Part shown: positions 55,201 to 63,185 of the stretch, piece after piece
Layout: every line of letters starts with the position of its first letter
Position numbering within the stretch: position 1 is the first letter of the stretch
Source: Chthonomonadaceae bacterium
GTDB lineage: Bacteria; Armatimonadota; Chthonomonadetes; Chthonomonadales; Chthonomonadaceae
Reading direction: 5' to 3'
Length of the DNA: 64,000 nt
Assembly (NCBI GenBank): GCA_027459665.1
Contig: DAIDHN010000008.1
Coordinates: forward strand, 1 to 64,000
The notes under the pieces: model-generated
What the model saw: only the letters and a program-made list of their open reading frames with translations
Databases searched by the model: none
What the model was told of the DNA's origin: nothing
Position numbers and translations under genes: made by a program

Positions 55201-56127
55201 ATGAAGCGTACCAGCCATGCTGTTGTCTTGTTTTTGGCGCTGCAGTTACTTTGCCTTGCAGCGCCCTGTTCGGCCCAGCAGTACTACTCTGCGAAGGCAA
55301 AACATCTTCTTGCCCGTCCTGTTCACCTCATGCTTGGTCAAACTACCATAGACAAGCTGCTGGTTGAAATCTCCCGGCAAACTGGCTTGCATATGCAAAT
55401 GGTTCCCTGGCTGCGCGGACACCGCATGCTGTGCGAACTGCAGGGCATTTCAGCTCTGGATGCGCTGAATGCACTTGCCGCACTCAACCGCTGGAGATGG
55501 TATGAAAGCACCCATGCCGGCACTCTGGTGCTGCAGAGCAAACCCGCGGTGATGCCCCAAAACCTGATGCAGCTGTCACATGCGCTCATGCAGGATATGC
55601 CGCAAGACTTCTACACCTATATGCACACATACCACGATGGGAAAAGTGGACAATTTGCAGGCATCATCAATGCCGGAAAGAAAATGATGCGTCATTCGCT
55701 CAAGGAGTATCGTCTGACCCACAATCAGGCATACCTGGCCGACTACTATATTTTTAGTGATGGATCTGATGAGGCGATGGCCAACAGGTGGCTGATCAAC
55801 AATAACCTGCTTACGCCTCAGCACCAGTACCGAGGCGGCCCCATTCCTGCAGAGGCAGACGGCCTGCAAATAACAGATGAGCAGCGCAGGCAGGGTCTGC
55901 TCTCCCTGCTGGCACTCAAACTGGAGGGACTGCGGGTGTTTGCCACCAATCAATACCTGTTATTTAGCCATCCAGTTTTTCTACACACACTGCCGCAAAC
56001 CACCATTGTTTCTCTAGGGATTGAAAAGACTGTGACCCTGTATGCCAAATTCAGCCTCAAGGGAGCATCGCAAAGCTATATGGGGTATGACATTCCATTT
56101 TGCATGAATTTGCATCTGCCTTTTTGA
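55201..56127 (+). CDS. Exported STN-like domain protein (family member 1)
   Basis: A 308-residue exported protein. Residues 1-25 are a signal peptide (ending CSAQ). Residues about 35-105 resemble the secretin/TonB short N-terminal (STN) fold: PVHLMLGQTTIDKLLVEISR, TGLHMQMVPWL, and ALDALNALAALNRWRWYEST. The C-terminal ~200 residues are unknown and end KFSLKGASQSYMGYDIPF and LHLPF. There is no barrel, so it is not itself a receptor. Codons 194-266 lie in a 219-bp patch nearly identical to the next paralogue. AGGAG precedes the ATG. Confidence 0.7.
   Translation: MKRTSHAVVLFLALQLLCLAAPCSAQQYYSAKAKHLLARPVHLMLGQTTIDKLLVEISRQTGLHMQMVPWLRGHRMLCELQGISALDALNALAALNRWRWYESTHAGTLVLQSKPAVMPQNLMQLSHALMQDMPQDFYTYMHTYHDGKSGQFAGIINAGKKMMRHSLKEYRLTHNQAYLADYYIFSDGSDEAMANRWLINNNLLTPQHQYRGGPIPAEADGLQITDEQRRQGLLSLLALKLEGLRVFATNQYLLFSHPVFLHTLPQTTIVSLGIEKTVTLYAKFSLKGASQSYMGYDIPFCMNLHLPF
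55779..55997 (+). repeat. 219-bp near-identical direct repeat, copy 1
   Basis: Copy 1 of a direct repeat whose second copy is at 56919-57137, exactly 1140 bp away. By eye there are about ten mismatches, mostly in one 30-bp stretch, and blocks of more than 55 bp are identical. Homology continues past both ends only as weak protein similarity, which marks a recent conversion patch. Confidence 0.9.
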
Positions 56128-56168
56128 GTTCGCATAAAACAAGGCATTACCGTGAAAAGGAGAAGGCG

Positions 56169-56912
56169 ATGACAAAAAGATATTCTGTTTTGCTTTTTGC
56201 CCTGCTTTTATGGGTTGTTCGGCCAGCCAGTGCGCAAACGGGCGCTGCCGGCACAACGTCTGAAGGGCGCCTGCCTGCCCTGTTCAAGCAATCGGTACAC
56301 CTGCAGTTGAGCAATGCATCGCTGGCTGAAACGCTTGCAGCATTGCAGAAGATGACGCATCTCAGTTTTGTATGCGACAACTGGCCGCCGGTGAAACAGG
56401 CAGATATGAAGCTGAACGGTTCAGTTGTGCAGGCTCTTAATCAGATCGAGAGCGCTTTTCACTGCAGCTGGCGCTTGCTTGCAAATACTCATGTTGTGCT
56501 GATGGCGCGTGACTTTACAAACAAGCAATCCGAGTTCCCGCAGGTTGACCCTCCCGAAATACTGCATATGGCACAGCTCTTTGTGCGTGCTCTTTCGACC
56601 ATCTCACCCTACTACGCACCAAAGCAGCGTCATGCACTTGTTAAAAATGCTCTTATGCTGTTCAACCCTGCCCAATTAAACCAGTTGGAGCACAAAGGCA
56701 TACTGTTTCGAGATATGCCTCTGGGTGCGCAGAGGCTGATGAAACAGGATTTGCTGGCACGCATGATTTCGAGGCCGCTGCGGCGCTGGCAGCAGCTGGT
56801 GTACATTCTGCAACACCAGGATCAGTGGAAACTCCAGTATGTGTACACCCCACAGTATTCCAACAAAGTCTTCACCAACTATATCTACCCCGCAGAACCA
56901 GGTGGAAAGTAA
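56169..56912 (+). CDS. Exported STN-like domain protein (family member 2, N-terminal part)
   Basis: A 247-codon frame with AAGGAG before the ATG and a signal peptide (MTKRYSVLLFALLLWVV, ending ASA-Q). An STN-like domain follows: SVHLQLSNASLAETLAALQK, THLSFVCDNWPP, and LNQIESAFHCSWRLL. The frame stops at TAA (56910) just before a segment matching the C-terminal part of member 1, which stays open in the +1 frame. The gene is probably a full-length paralogue (about 366 residues) with a frame break near 56890-56910. Confidence 0.65.
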   Translation: MTKRYSVLLFALLLWVVRPASAQTGAAGTTSEGRLPALFKQSVHLQLSNASLAETLAALQKMTHLSFVCDNWPPVKQADMKLNGSVVQALNQIESAFHCSWRLLANTHVVLMARDFTNKQSEFPQVDPPEILHMAQLFVRALSTISPYYAPKQRHALVKNALMLFNPAQLNQLEHKGILFRDMPLGAQRLMKQDLLARMISRPLRRWQQLVYILQHQDQWKLQYVYTPQYSNKVFTNYIYPAEPGGK

Positions 56913-57270
56913 GTCGCAGGCCAACAGGTGGCTTATCAACAATAACCTGCTTACGCCTCAGCACCAGTACCGAGGCGGCCCCATTCCTGCAGAGGCAGAC
57001 GGCTTGCAAATAACAGATGAGCAGCGCAGGCAGGGCTTGCTTTCTTTGCTGGCAAACAAGCTGGAGGGACTGCGGGTGTTTGCCACCAATCAATACCTGT
57101 TATTTAGCCATCCAGTTTTTCTACACACACTGCCGCAGATAGCAGTCAGTTTTCAAAAAGGGTTTGGAAAACAGGTAGATCTGTTTGCCAGGTTCAGGAT
57201 CAAGGGATCGCAGAACAGCGGCATGGAATCTGATTTTATTTGCTGCAGGAATCTTAATCTGTACTTTTGA
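56913..57270 (+). pseudogene. C-terminal part of STN-like member 2, out of frame
   Basis: In the +1 frame relative to the upstream part, this segment encodes SQANRWLINNNLLTPQHQYR onward, as in member 1, and ends with LFARFRIKGSQ and RNLNLYF, a diverged version of the member 1 tail. The first 219 bp are the conversion patch; the last ~130 bp are only distantly alike at protein level. It lacks its own start. The end at 57270 is a normal stop. Confidence 0.7.
56919..57137 (+). repeat. 219-bp near-identical direct repeat, copy 2
   Basis: Second copy of the 55779-55997 repeat. It begins 7 bp after the in-frame stop of the member 2 N-terminal part. Both copies encode the same peptide with only two or three changes, so the peptide sequence itself may be under selection. 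Confidence 0.9.
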
Positions 57271-57289
57271 AGCAGGTTTGTGTTGCAGA

Positions 57290-57405
57290 GGGCGCTTTGC
57301 TTTGAAAAAGAGAAGGCATTTGGCAGGCGGCTCTGCAGTATTTGGCACCCCCTGGTTTTGTATATGACAAACTGCCACCGATAAAACAGGCAGCCACTTC
57401 CCCTT
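57290..57405 (+). pseudogene. Fragment of a third STN-like family member
   Basis: After member 2, the string TTTGAAAAAGAGAAGGC recalls the leader of member 2 (GTGAAAAGGAGAAGGC). Within 57340-57400 one frame reads LQYLAPPGFVYDKLPPIKQA, matching LQKMTHLSFVCDNWPPVKQA of member 2. The start codon, signal peptide and C-terminus are gone. It shows the locus once had at least three copies. Confidence 0.55.
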
Positions 57406-57418
57406 TCAAAAGAGGCAC

Positions 57419-57447
57419 TTGCACGAAATTTCTCTACATGTTATAAT
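57419..57447 (+). promoter_or_regulatory. Near-consensus sigma-70 promoter
   Basis: TTGCAC at 57419-57424 and a perfect TATAAT at 57442-57447 are exactly 17 bp apart. Transcription would begin near 57454. The unit it drives is either a short RNA or the leader of the diguanylate cyclase gene. Confidence 0.75.
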
Positions 57448-57453
57448 ACATCA

Positions 57454-57650
57454 TCCTGGTTTCCAAAAGTTGTACAAGTACGTGCCGCAGTACTGTCCGC
57501 TTTCCCCCCCTGAGAGCAGACTGATGGCGCGGTGGCTTGTTTCTGGCGACCCGGCGTGGGGAATGGCTCGTAGGAATTGCCTGCGCAGCGGCCCTCATTT
57601 CCGCTGTCGTAGAGATTATTATAGGCGCAAAGCGCCCTTTTTGTTTTTTC
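57454..57650 (+). ncRNA. Candidate small RNA or attenuated leader before the diguanylate cyclase gene
   Basis: A near-consensus promoter starts transcription at about 57454 and a terminator-like element (GGCGC AAA GCGCC followed by CTTTTTGTTTTTT) ends at about 57650, giving a transcript of roughly 195 nt. No convincing short ORF with a ribosome-binding site is inside. The size fits 6S-like or regulatory RNAs, but I could not fold the ends together, and no c-di-GMP riboswitch motif is visible. The terminator ends 16 bp before the cyclase ATG, so it could also be an attenuator. Confidence 0.35.
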
Positions 57651-57665
57651 TCGCGACACCACGCT

Positions 57666-59165
57666 ATGGGAAACGATACTCTTCGGGACTTGCTCAACAG
57701 AATTGAAGAACTGGGTCGTGAAAACCTGCATTTGAAGGTTCAGATGCAGGATAAGTGGCTTGCACTAGAGCAAAACGCCCCGTACCACAGTTTATTTGAC
57801 AAAAGCCGCATACCCCGCCTCATTCTCAATGGCTCGGATGGAAGCATTCTCGACGCAAACGAGGCAGCGGTCTGTTTTTACGGGCATGAACGGGAAGCCC
57901 TGCTGCGCATTCCTGTGGTAGAACTCGACCTCTCTCTTCATTCCGGGGTGTGGATGCAGCCTTTGCCAGAGCGCCGCAATGCCAGGCACCGCATTGCTTC
58001 TGGAGAAATCAAGGAAGTAGAAGTACTTTGCAGTACGATTTTCCTGCCCGACCGCCCTCTGCTGCAGTGGGATATTTTGGAGACAGCGCCTGTTAACCCA
58101 GCGCCGCAAGCGCTGCAGCGCAGTGAAAACGCATTCAGGCAGCTGGTGGAAACCGCCGCCGACCTCATTTACCGTACCGACAGCAAAGGATACTTCACCT
58201 ATGCAAACCCGTCCTGCCTGCGGCTGACCAACTGCACATTGGAAGAAATGCGCTCACTGCATTTTAGTGATCTGGTGCGCCCGGATTATCATTACACAGT
58301 ACATACTTTTTACCTTTCACAGGCTATGAGGCGCGTGCCAACCACCTACTGTGAAATGCCCCTGCTTACGAGGGATGGTTCAGAGCTGTGGATAGGGCAG
58401 AACGTGCAGCTGATGCGCAGGGGAAGAAGACTGATTGGGTTTCAGGCTGTGGCACGAGACATTACAGAGAGAAAACGGCTGGAACAGCCTCTGGCAGACC
58501 ATATTTCTCACCTGCACAGGCGCAACCGAAAACTGCTTTCTACCCTCAACCGGCTGCAAAACCACAACACTACCCTGGAAGACCTGGCGCTTACCGACTA
58601 TATGACGGGTTTGCTGAATCACCGCGCTTTTCAGGATGAGCTGGAGAAAATTTACCAAAGCGCAGTAGAAAACAGCACCGACCTATCTCTGCTGCTCATT
58701 GACCTCGACGGTTTCAAAATGGTGAACGATACGAAGGGGCATCCGGCCGGCGATGCGCTTTTGCAGGCAGTAGGCAGTCTGCTGCTCAACCGTGTACGCT
58801 CAAGCGATGTACTGGCGCGCTATGGAGGAGAGGAGTTTGCCATTATTTTGCCCGGTGCAGACCAGAATGGCGCCATGGCGCAGGCAGAACGTTTTCGCAG
58901 ACTGGTAGAGACTACGTTTGAGGCAGAGCAGATCACCGCCAGTTTTGGCGTAGCTACCCTGAATGAAGAAATTACCAACAGAAGACATCTAATACACTCA
59001 GCAGATGCAGCGCTGTATGCCGCCAAGCAGTCTGGCAAGAATTGTGTGCGTCACTACGACCTGCTTGCTCCCGATGTACGCACCTCTATTTTTGCCGTAG
59101 TTGCGCAGCAGCCTGCAGCCGAAGGAATTTCCAGCCAGCCCGAGCTGGAAGAAAACCCTGTTTAA
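57666..59165 (+). CDS. Diguanylate cyclase with PAS domains (GGDEF)
   Basis: A 499-residue cytoplasmic enzyme making c-di-GMP from two GTP. An N-terminal helix (RIEELGRENLHLK) leads to a first PAS-like domain (about 35-120), a second PAS (about 165-290; ETAADLIYRTDSKGYFTYAN), a coiled-coil linker and the GGDEF domain with active-site GGEEF at 387-391. An RxxD (RSSD) lies five residues before it, the product-inhibition I-site. I chose the ATG at 57666; a TTG at 57537 would add a possible membrane helix but runs through the terminator-like element. The last 4 nt overlap the minE stop tail to tail. Confidence 0.88.
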   Translation: MGNDTLRDLLNRIEELGRENLHLKVQMQDKWLALEQNAPYHSLFDKSRIPRLILNGSDGSILDANEAAVCFYGHEREALLRIPVVELDLSLHSGVWMQPLPERRNARHRIASGEIKEVEVLCSTIFLPDRPLLQWDILETAPVNPAPQALQRSENAFRQLVETAADLIYRTDSKGYFTYANPSCLRLTNCTLEEMRSLHFSDLVRPDYHYTVHTFYLSQAMRRVPTTYCEMPLLTRDGSELWIGQNVQLMRRGRRLIGFQAVARDITERKRLEQPLADHISHLHRRNRKLLSTLNRLQNHNTTLEDLALTDYMTGLLNHRAFQDELEKIYQSAVENSTDLSLLLIDLDGFKMVNDTKGHPAGDALLQAVGSLLLNRVRSSDVLARYGGEEFAIILPGADQNGAMAQAERFRRLVETTFEAEQITASFGVATLNEEITNRRHLIHSADAALYAAKQSGKNCVRHYDLLAPDVRTSIFAVVAQQPAAEGISSQPELEENPV

Positions 59166-59422
59166 GAAAGCACCCGGCGTATCGGTATATTGGCCACCAG
59201 TGCCACCGCTCCGTCGCCGCGCTCTATTTTCATATCCAGTTCGTCTTCTTCTATTTCCACGTATTTTTGCAGCACCTGCAGTATTTCCAGCCGCATATTC
59301 TCCATTTGCTCCGGTGGTATGGAGGCGCGATCCTGCAGCAATACAAGTCGAAGACGGTCTTTCGCTATGCCACGCGTACTTGCGTCTGTTCTTCCCAACA
59401 GGCGTTCCAGAAAGCTCTTCAT
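59162..59422 (-). CDS. minE: Cell division topological specificity factor MinE
   Basis: An 86-residue protein that activates MinD ATPase and drives Min oscillation so that the Z-ring forms at mid-cell. The N-terminal MKSFLERLLGR is the membrane/MinD-binding helix, then AKDRLRLVLLQDRA and the dimer domain ending VANIPIRRV. It is the last gene of minCDE. Its stop codon overlaps the diguanylate cyclase stop in the shared tetranucleotide TTAA. Confidence 0.93.
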   Translation of the reverse strand: MKSFLERLLGRTDASTRGIAKDRLRLVLLQDRASIPPEQMENMRLEILQVLQKYVEIEEDELDMKIERGDGAVALVANIPIRRVLS

Positions 59423-59452
59423 GGTATTGCCCCCTTCATAAAAAAATAAAGT

Positions 59453-60268
59453 CTATCTTCTTACTGCGAACAGTTTTTTCAGATTCTCCAGAAAACTGGT
59501 GCGTACCTCCAGATCGAGGAAGGGCACCTCTTCACCGAGCAGGCGGTGAGCAATATTGCGGTATGCCTGCCCTGCCATGCTTTCTTTTACCAGTGCGGCC
59601 GGTTCGCCGCGGTTGGTAGAGGTAATAATGTCTTTGTCGTCTGGCACAATACCAAGCAGTTTCACTCCGCTGCCCAGCACATCCTGCACATCCTGTACGC
59701 TGAGCATTTCCTGGTTTTTCACCATTTCAGGCCTAAGCCGGTTTACCACGAGCTGCGGGCTGTGCAGCCCCTGTGCCTCCAGCAGCCCTATAATACGGTC
59801 GGCATCCCGCACAGAGGCCATTTCAGGGTTGGTAACCACAATTGCTTCGGTTGCACCGGCAGTAGCATTTTTAAAGCCCTGTTCAATACCGGCTGGGCAG
59901 TCGATGAAAATAAAATCGAAGCCTTCCTCTTTCAGTTCCTGCACTACCTGCTGCATTTGCGCCACGCTTACGGCGCTTTTATCTCGAGTTTGAGCGGCAG
60001 GCAGCAGAGCAAGGTTTTGTGTGTGCTTGTCACGTATCAGCGCCTGGCGCAGCTTTGCTCTGCCCTCCACCACATCTACCATATCGTATACGATGCGGTT
60101 CTCCAGGCCCAGTGCAAGGTCAAGGTTGCGCAGGCCGATATCGGCATCGACCAGTGCAATTTTTTTATCCAGTGCAGCCAGCGCCGTGCCTACATTGGCA
60201 GTAGTAGTGGTTTTACCTACCCCTCCCTTGCCAGATGTAACCACAATTACGCGTGCGTTTTCCGCCAT
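59453..60268 (-). CDS. minD: Septum site-determining ATPase MinD
   Basis: A 271-residue ParA-family ATPase that recruits MinC to the membrane. The deviant Walker A is VVTSGKGGVGKTTTTANVG, followed by LVDADIGLRNLDLALG and FIFIDCPAGIEQGF. The C-terminal amphipathic helix, SFLENLKKLFAVRR, is the membrane-targeting sequence. It lies 40 bp after minC and 30 bp before minE. Confidence 0.96.
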   Translation of the reverse strand: MAENARVIVVTSGKGGVGKTTTTANVGTALAALDKKIALVDADIGLRNLDLALGLENRIVYDMVDVVEGRAKLRQALIRDKHTQNLALLPAAQTRDKSAVSVAQMQQVVQELKEEGFDFIFIDCPAGIEQGFKNATAGATEAIVVTNPEMASVRDADRIIGLLEAQGLHSPQLVVNRLRPEMVKNQEMLSVQDVQDVLGSGVKLLGIVPDDKDIITSTNRGEPAALVKESMAGQAYRNIAHRLLGEEVPFLDLEVRTSFLENLKKLFAVRR

Positions 60269-60308
60269 ATACTCTCCGTCCCCTTCCTGAGAAATCTTTA
60301 CTTGCTGT

Positions 60309-60992
60309 TTATACCGGAAAAACCTGTATGTTTCCGTGTTCTATACGTGCCACTTCCGGCCGGCGGGCATCTTTTTCATTGTTTTCCGGTGCCTGGGCAA
60401 TGCAGCCTGCAATGCGCAGCTGGGGCGGGCAGAGCCTTCCAGCAATAATGCGCGCTTCCGTGTCTCCCTGGCAGCCGGCATGCGCCAGACCGCGGAGTGC
60501 GCCAAATACCACCACATCTCCCACCGCAATCACCTCTGCACCTGCGTTGACATCGCCTCCAATGGTAATGTGCCCGCTGTGCACCACTCTCTGCCCCGAT
60601 CGCACAGTGCCCGGCACATAGAGAGCGTTGCCCCCTCCAACTACTCGATGGGCGCTGTCTACTTTTGAACCGGGCGGAAGCATGTAGTTGGTAAGCAAAA
60701 GAGATCGTGCCGCTGCCTGGGTAGTAAGATCGGTGCCCACCAGCGCTACTGTCTGCAGGCCAAAACTGTGCTTGGCCGTGTCTATCAGGCTGCTGAGGGA
60801 GGCTGCATCCAGCATACGATTGGCCACATCGACCGTAAGCAGAGCGCCCTTGCCGGCAAACTGGCTGCGCTGGGCTTCCAGGCATCCCACTGCCTGCGAG
60901 ACTATCTCTTCCCAGTCTCCTTCAGGCGGCAGCGTCAGCAATAATTCCAGCAGCAAACCGTTGTGCCATGGCGTACATTCTACCTGTTGCAA
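60309..60992 (-). CDS. minC: Septum site-determining protein MinC
   Basis: A 227-residue FtsZ polymerisation inhibitor. The N-terminal ~100 residues are the FtsZ-binding domain. The C-terminal beta-helix has the family core IGGDVNAGAEVIAVGDVVVF and RGLAHAGCQGD, then PPQLRIAGCIA, which binds MinD. The start is TTG with GAGGAG upstream; no in-frame ATG fits. The first gene of minCDE. Confidence 0.92.
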   Translation of the reverse strand: MQQVECTPWHNGLLLELLLTLPPEGDWEEIVSQAVGCLEAQRSQFAGKGALLTVDVANRMLDAASLSSLIDTAKHSFGLQTVALVGTDLTTQAAARSLLLTNYMLPPGSKVDSAHRVVGGGNALYVPGTVRSGQRVVHSGHITIGGDVNAGAEVIAVGDVVVFGALRGLAHAGCQGDTEARIIAGRLCPPQLRIAGCIAQAPENNEKDARRPEVARIEHGNIQVFPV

Positions 60993-61111
60993 TCCATCTT
61001 CTCCTCAATTCTTGCGGGGAATTTGAGCATCTTTGCAAATCTGCTCTTTTCAGGCTTCTATTCTACGCGCATGTTGAATAATCCTGCCAGATTGGCAGCT
61101 GCAGGCATGCC

Positions 61112-61147
61112 AAAACAAAACAGGGATGAGCATATACTCATCCCTGT
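61112..61147 (-). terminator. Intrinsic terminator of the GloVer-repeat gene
   Basis: A perfect 11-bp stem (ACAGGGATGAG / CTCATCCCTGT) with a 6-nt loop is followed on the minus strand by TTTGTTTTGG. It lies 39 bp past the stop at 61187. Confidence 0.88.
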
Positions 61148-61186
61148 CTGTCTGCACCCGTATTCTGGCGGGCGTTTCAGAAGGTA

Positions 61187-62971
61187 TCAGGGCAGAAAAC
61201 AGAACTCTGTGCCCTGAAAACCACCCTGGTTAAAGCCCAGGTGTACCAGCACTCTGCCCAGCACGTGCGAGGGCGCTGAGGCAGGGAAAGTAATAGAGAG
61301 AGTTGTACTTGCCCCGGGGGCAAGGCTGCCCCCTGTGAACAGGTAAGACATCGGTAGGAACTGTTTTCCACCTGCAATCAGCGAGCCGCCGGTCATTACT
61401 ATGCTGCTGGCAGAAATTGTGCCCAGGTTGCTAATGGCACAGTGAATGGTTAAGGTGCCGTCTGGATTGCGTGATGCCGAGAAAGGAGTCATGAGCAGGC
61501 GCACATACCCGGCAAGAAACACCTTGTTGTTTGAGTTGTTGGTAATGTTGGGGTCGTACACTGTGATCGGCATAGCGGTTTGGCCTGCAATGTATGAAGG
61601 CGGAAGCACTGCCTGTATGCTTGTGCTGCTGAGAACAGTGGTGGCAAGCGGGGTGCTGCCCCACATTACTATCGAGTTGCTTGCATAGCCGTTGCCTGTG
61701 AGGCTCAGTGTAAGCGGCCCTTTGCCGCCGTTGTTAATGGGCGCCTGGTTTGGGCTGAGCAGCTGGGTATAGGGACCAACGCGAAAAACCATTCCCTTGC
61801 CTGCACCGCCGTATTCGGTTACGCCAAACAGGTTGCCATTGTTCGAGCGCACCAGCGTGGCGGTAGGGCTGTTGCCATCTCCGTTGCTGCTGGTGAACGA
61901 GTAGAGAGAGTTGAACTGCCATGCGCCGGGCGTAATGCTGGAGGGAACCATGTTCCATACGGTTCCTGCTCCATATTTGCCGCCCTGGTTGGTGGTGCCC
62001 ACCAGAATGCCTGAGGGCAAAACTACTACTCCTCCGGTGGGGGTTGCTCCATCCTGGTTGTCGAAGTTGTGCAGGGTGGTGAATGCAGCAGTAGAGGTGG
62101 AATATTCGTAAACGGTTCCGTAGTAATGGCTGCCACCGCTGTAGGTAGTGCCGTACAAATTTCCCTGTGCATCCAGTGTGGGCTGCACATACGGATAGGC
62201 CCCATCCGAAAAGTTGAATTGGTGGAGGGTGGTGAAATCGTAGTGAGGTTGGTGCGGTATCAATTCGTACAGGGTGCCGGCATCCGAGCTTCCGCCATAG
62301 TAGGCAGTGCCGAAAAGATCGCCTGCGGCATCTATGCAAAGACCGCCTTCAGGGTTTGCCCCGTCCTGGTTGCCAGTAAAGTCGTACAGGTCTATAGGCA
62401 TGTAGCCAGAAGCGCTTTTTTGCAGTTTGTAAACGGTGCCAAGCTGGTTGCCTCCCCCATTGTAAGTGGTTCCAAAAATATCGCCCTGCGCGTCGAGAAC
62501 CACTCCAGAGTAGGGATTGGCCCCCACCGAGCCATCGAAACTGTACAGCGCCTGAAAAGTGTAAGGCCCGCCTGCGGTGGGAGAAAGCTCAAAAACCGTC
62601 CCCGATCCGCCCGACCCGGCAGTGTAGGTAGTGCCGTACAGGTTGCCGCTGGCATCTATCGTGAGAGTGCCATATGGTATGGCGCCATCGTTTTGGGCGG
62701 TGAAATTGTAGAGTACCGTGAAATCTCCCAGCGGATCCAGTTTGTATACAGTGCCATCTTTATGCGAGCCGCCATACATGGTAGTGCCATATAGATTGCC
62801 CTTGTTGTCTGCGGCCAGGCCCCCGTAAGGCTGTGAAGGAACAGTGTAATACCCAAAAGTATGCACAGACTCGGCCGGGTCGGAGATTGGGGCGGTAGTC
62901 GCTTTTGCTAATACCGATATGCCAGCCAGCGTGCAGCACGCCAGCAGTGTTGTTAAGGTTTTGCCATTCAT
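61187..62971 (-). CDS. Exported GloVer-repeat protein with IPT/TIG-like domain
   Basis: A 594-residue exported protein. A signal peptide of about 24 residues is followed by about eight ~45-residue repeats of the GloVer type (GNLYGTTMYGGSHKDGTVYKL, spaced by LYNFTAQNDGA and similar), predicted to make a beta-propeller. Residues about 400-480 look like an IPT/TIG immunoglobulin-like domain (LSLTGNGYASNSIVMWG), and the last ~100 are another beta sandwich. No PEP-CTERM or other anchor is visible at the C-terminus (TEFCFLP). It is probably secreted; the ligand is unknown. The ribosome-binding site is weak. Confidence 0.85.
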   Translation of the reverse strand: MNGKTLTTLLACCTLAGISVLAKATTAPISDPAESVHTFGYYTVPSQPYGGLAADNKGNLYGTTMYGGSHKDGTVYKLDPLGDFTVLYNFTAQNDGAIPYGTLTIDASGNLYGTTYTAGSGGSGTVFELSPTAGGPYTFQALYSFDGSVGANPYSGVVLDAQGDIFGTTYNGGGNQLGTVYKLQKSASGYMPIDLYDFTGNQDGANPEGGLCIDAAGDLFGTAYYGGSSDAGTLYELIPHQPHYDFTTLHQFNFSDGAYPYVQPTLDAQGNLYGTTYSGGSHYYGTVYEYSTSTAAFTTLHNFDNQDGATPTGGVVVLPSGILVGTTNQGGKYGAGTVWNMVPSSITPGAWQFNSLYSFTSSNGDGNSPTATLVRSNNGNLFGVTEYGGAGKGMVFRVGPYTQLLSPNQAPINNGGKGPLTLSLTGNGYASNSIVMWGSTPLATTVLSSTSIQAVLPPSYIAGQTAMPITVYDPNITNNSNNKVFLAGYVRLLMTPFSASRNPDGTLTIHCAISNLGTISASSIVMTGGSLIAGGKQFLPMSYLFTGGSLAPGASTTLSITFPASAPSHVLGRVLVHLGFNQGGFQGTEFCFLP

Positions 62972-63185
62972 CTGGTATACCAGCCGTACAAAAACAGGCT
63001 AGGGTACTGCAGAGTTAGTTTTTGCAATAGCTGGTTCCCTCCTTTCTTACCGTACTGTAAAGAAAAATGCGGAGTGCATTATGCTGTGTGTTCCGCATGG
63101 TGTATATTCGGTAGAAATTGGGAGGGCTTTACTGAGGGATATACCGGAAATAGTGCCCCTGACTGCTGCCTTGCACTGCAGTCGG

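Noticed and set aside
57454-57650. c-di-GMP riboswitch or 6S RNA before the diguanylate cyclase
   Set aside because: The GEMM core and the paired ends of 6S RNA are not visible; only the promoter and the terminator-like element support a transcript, so I list it as an unnamed candidate.
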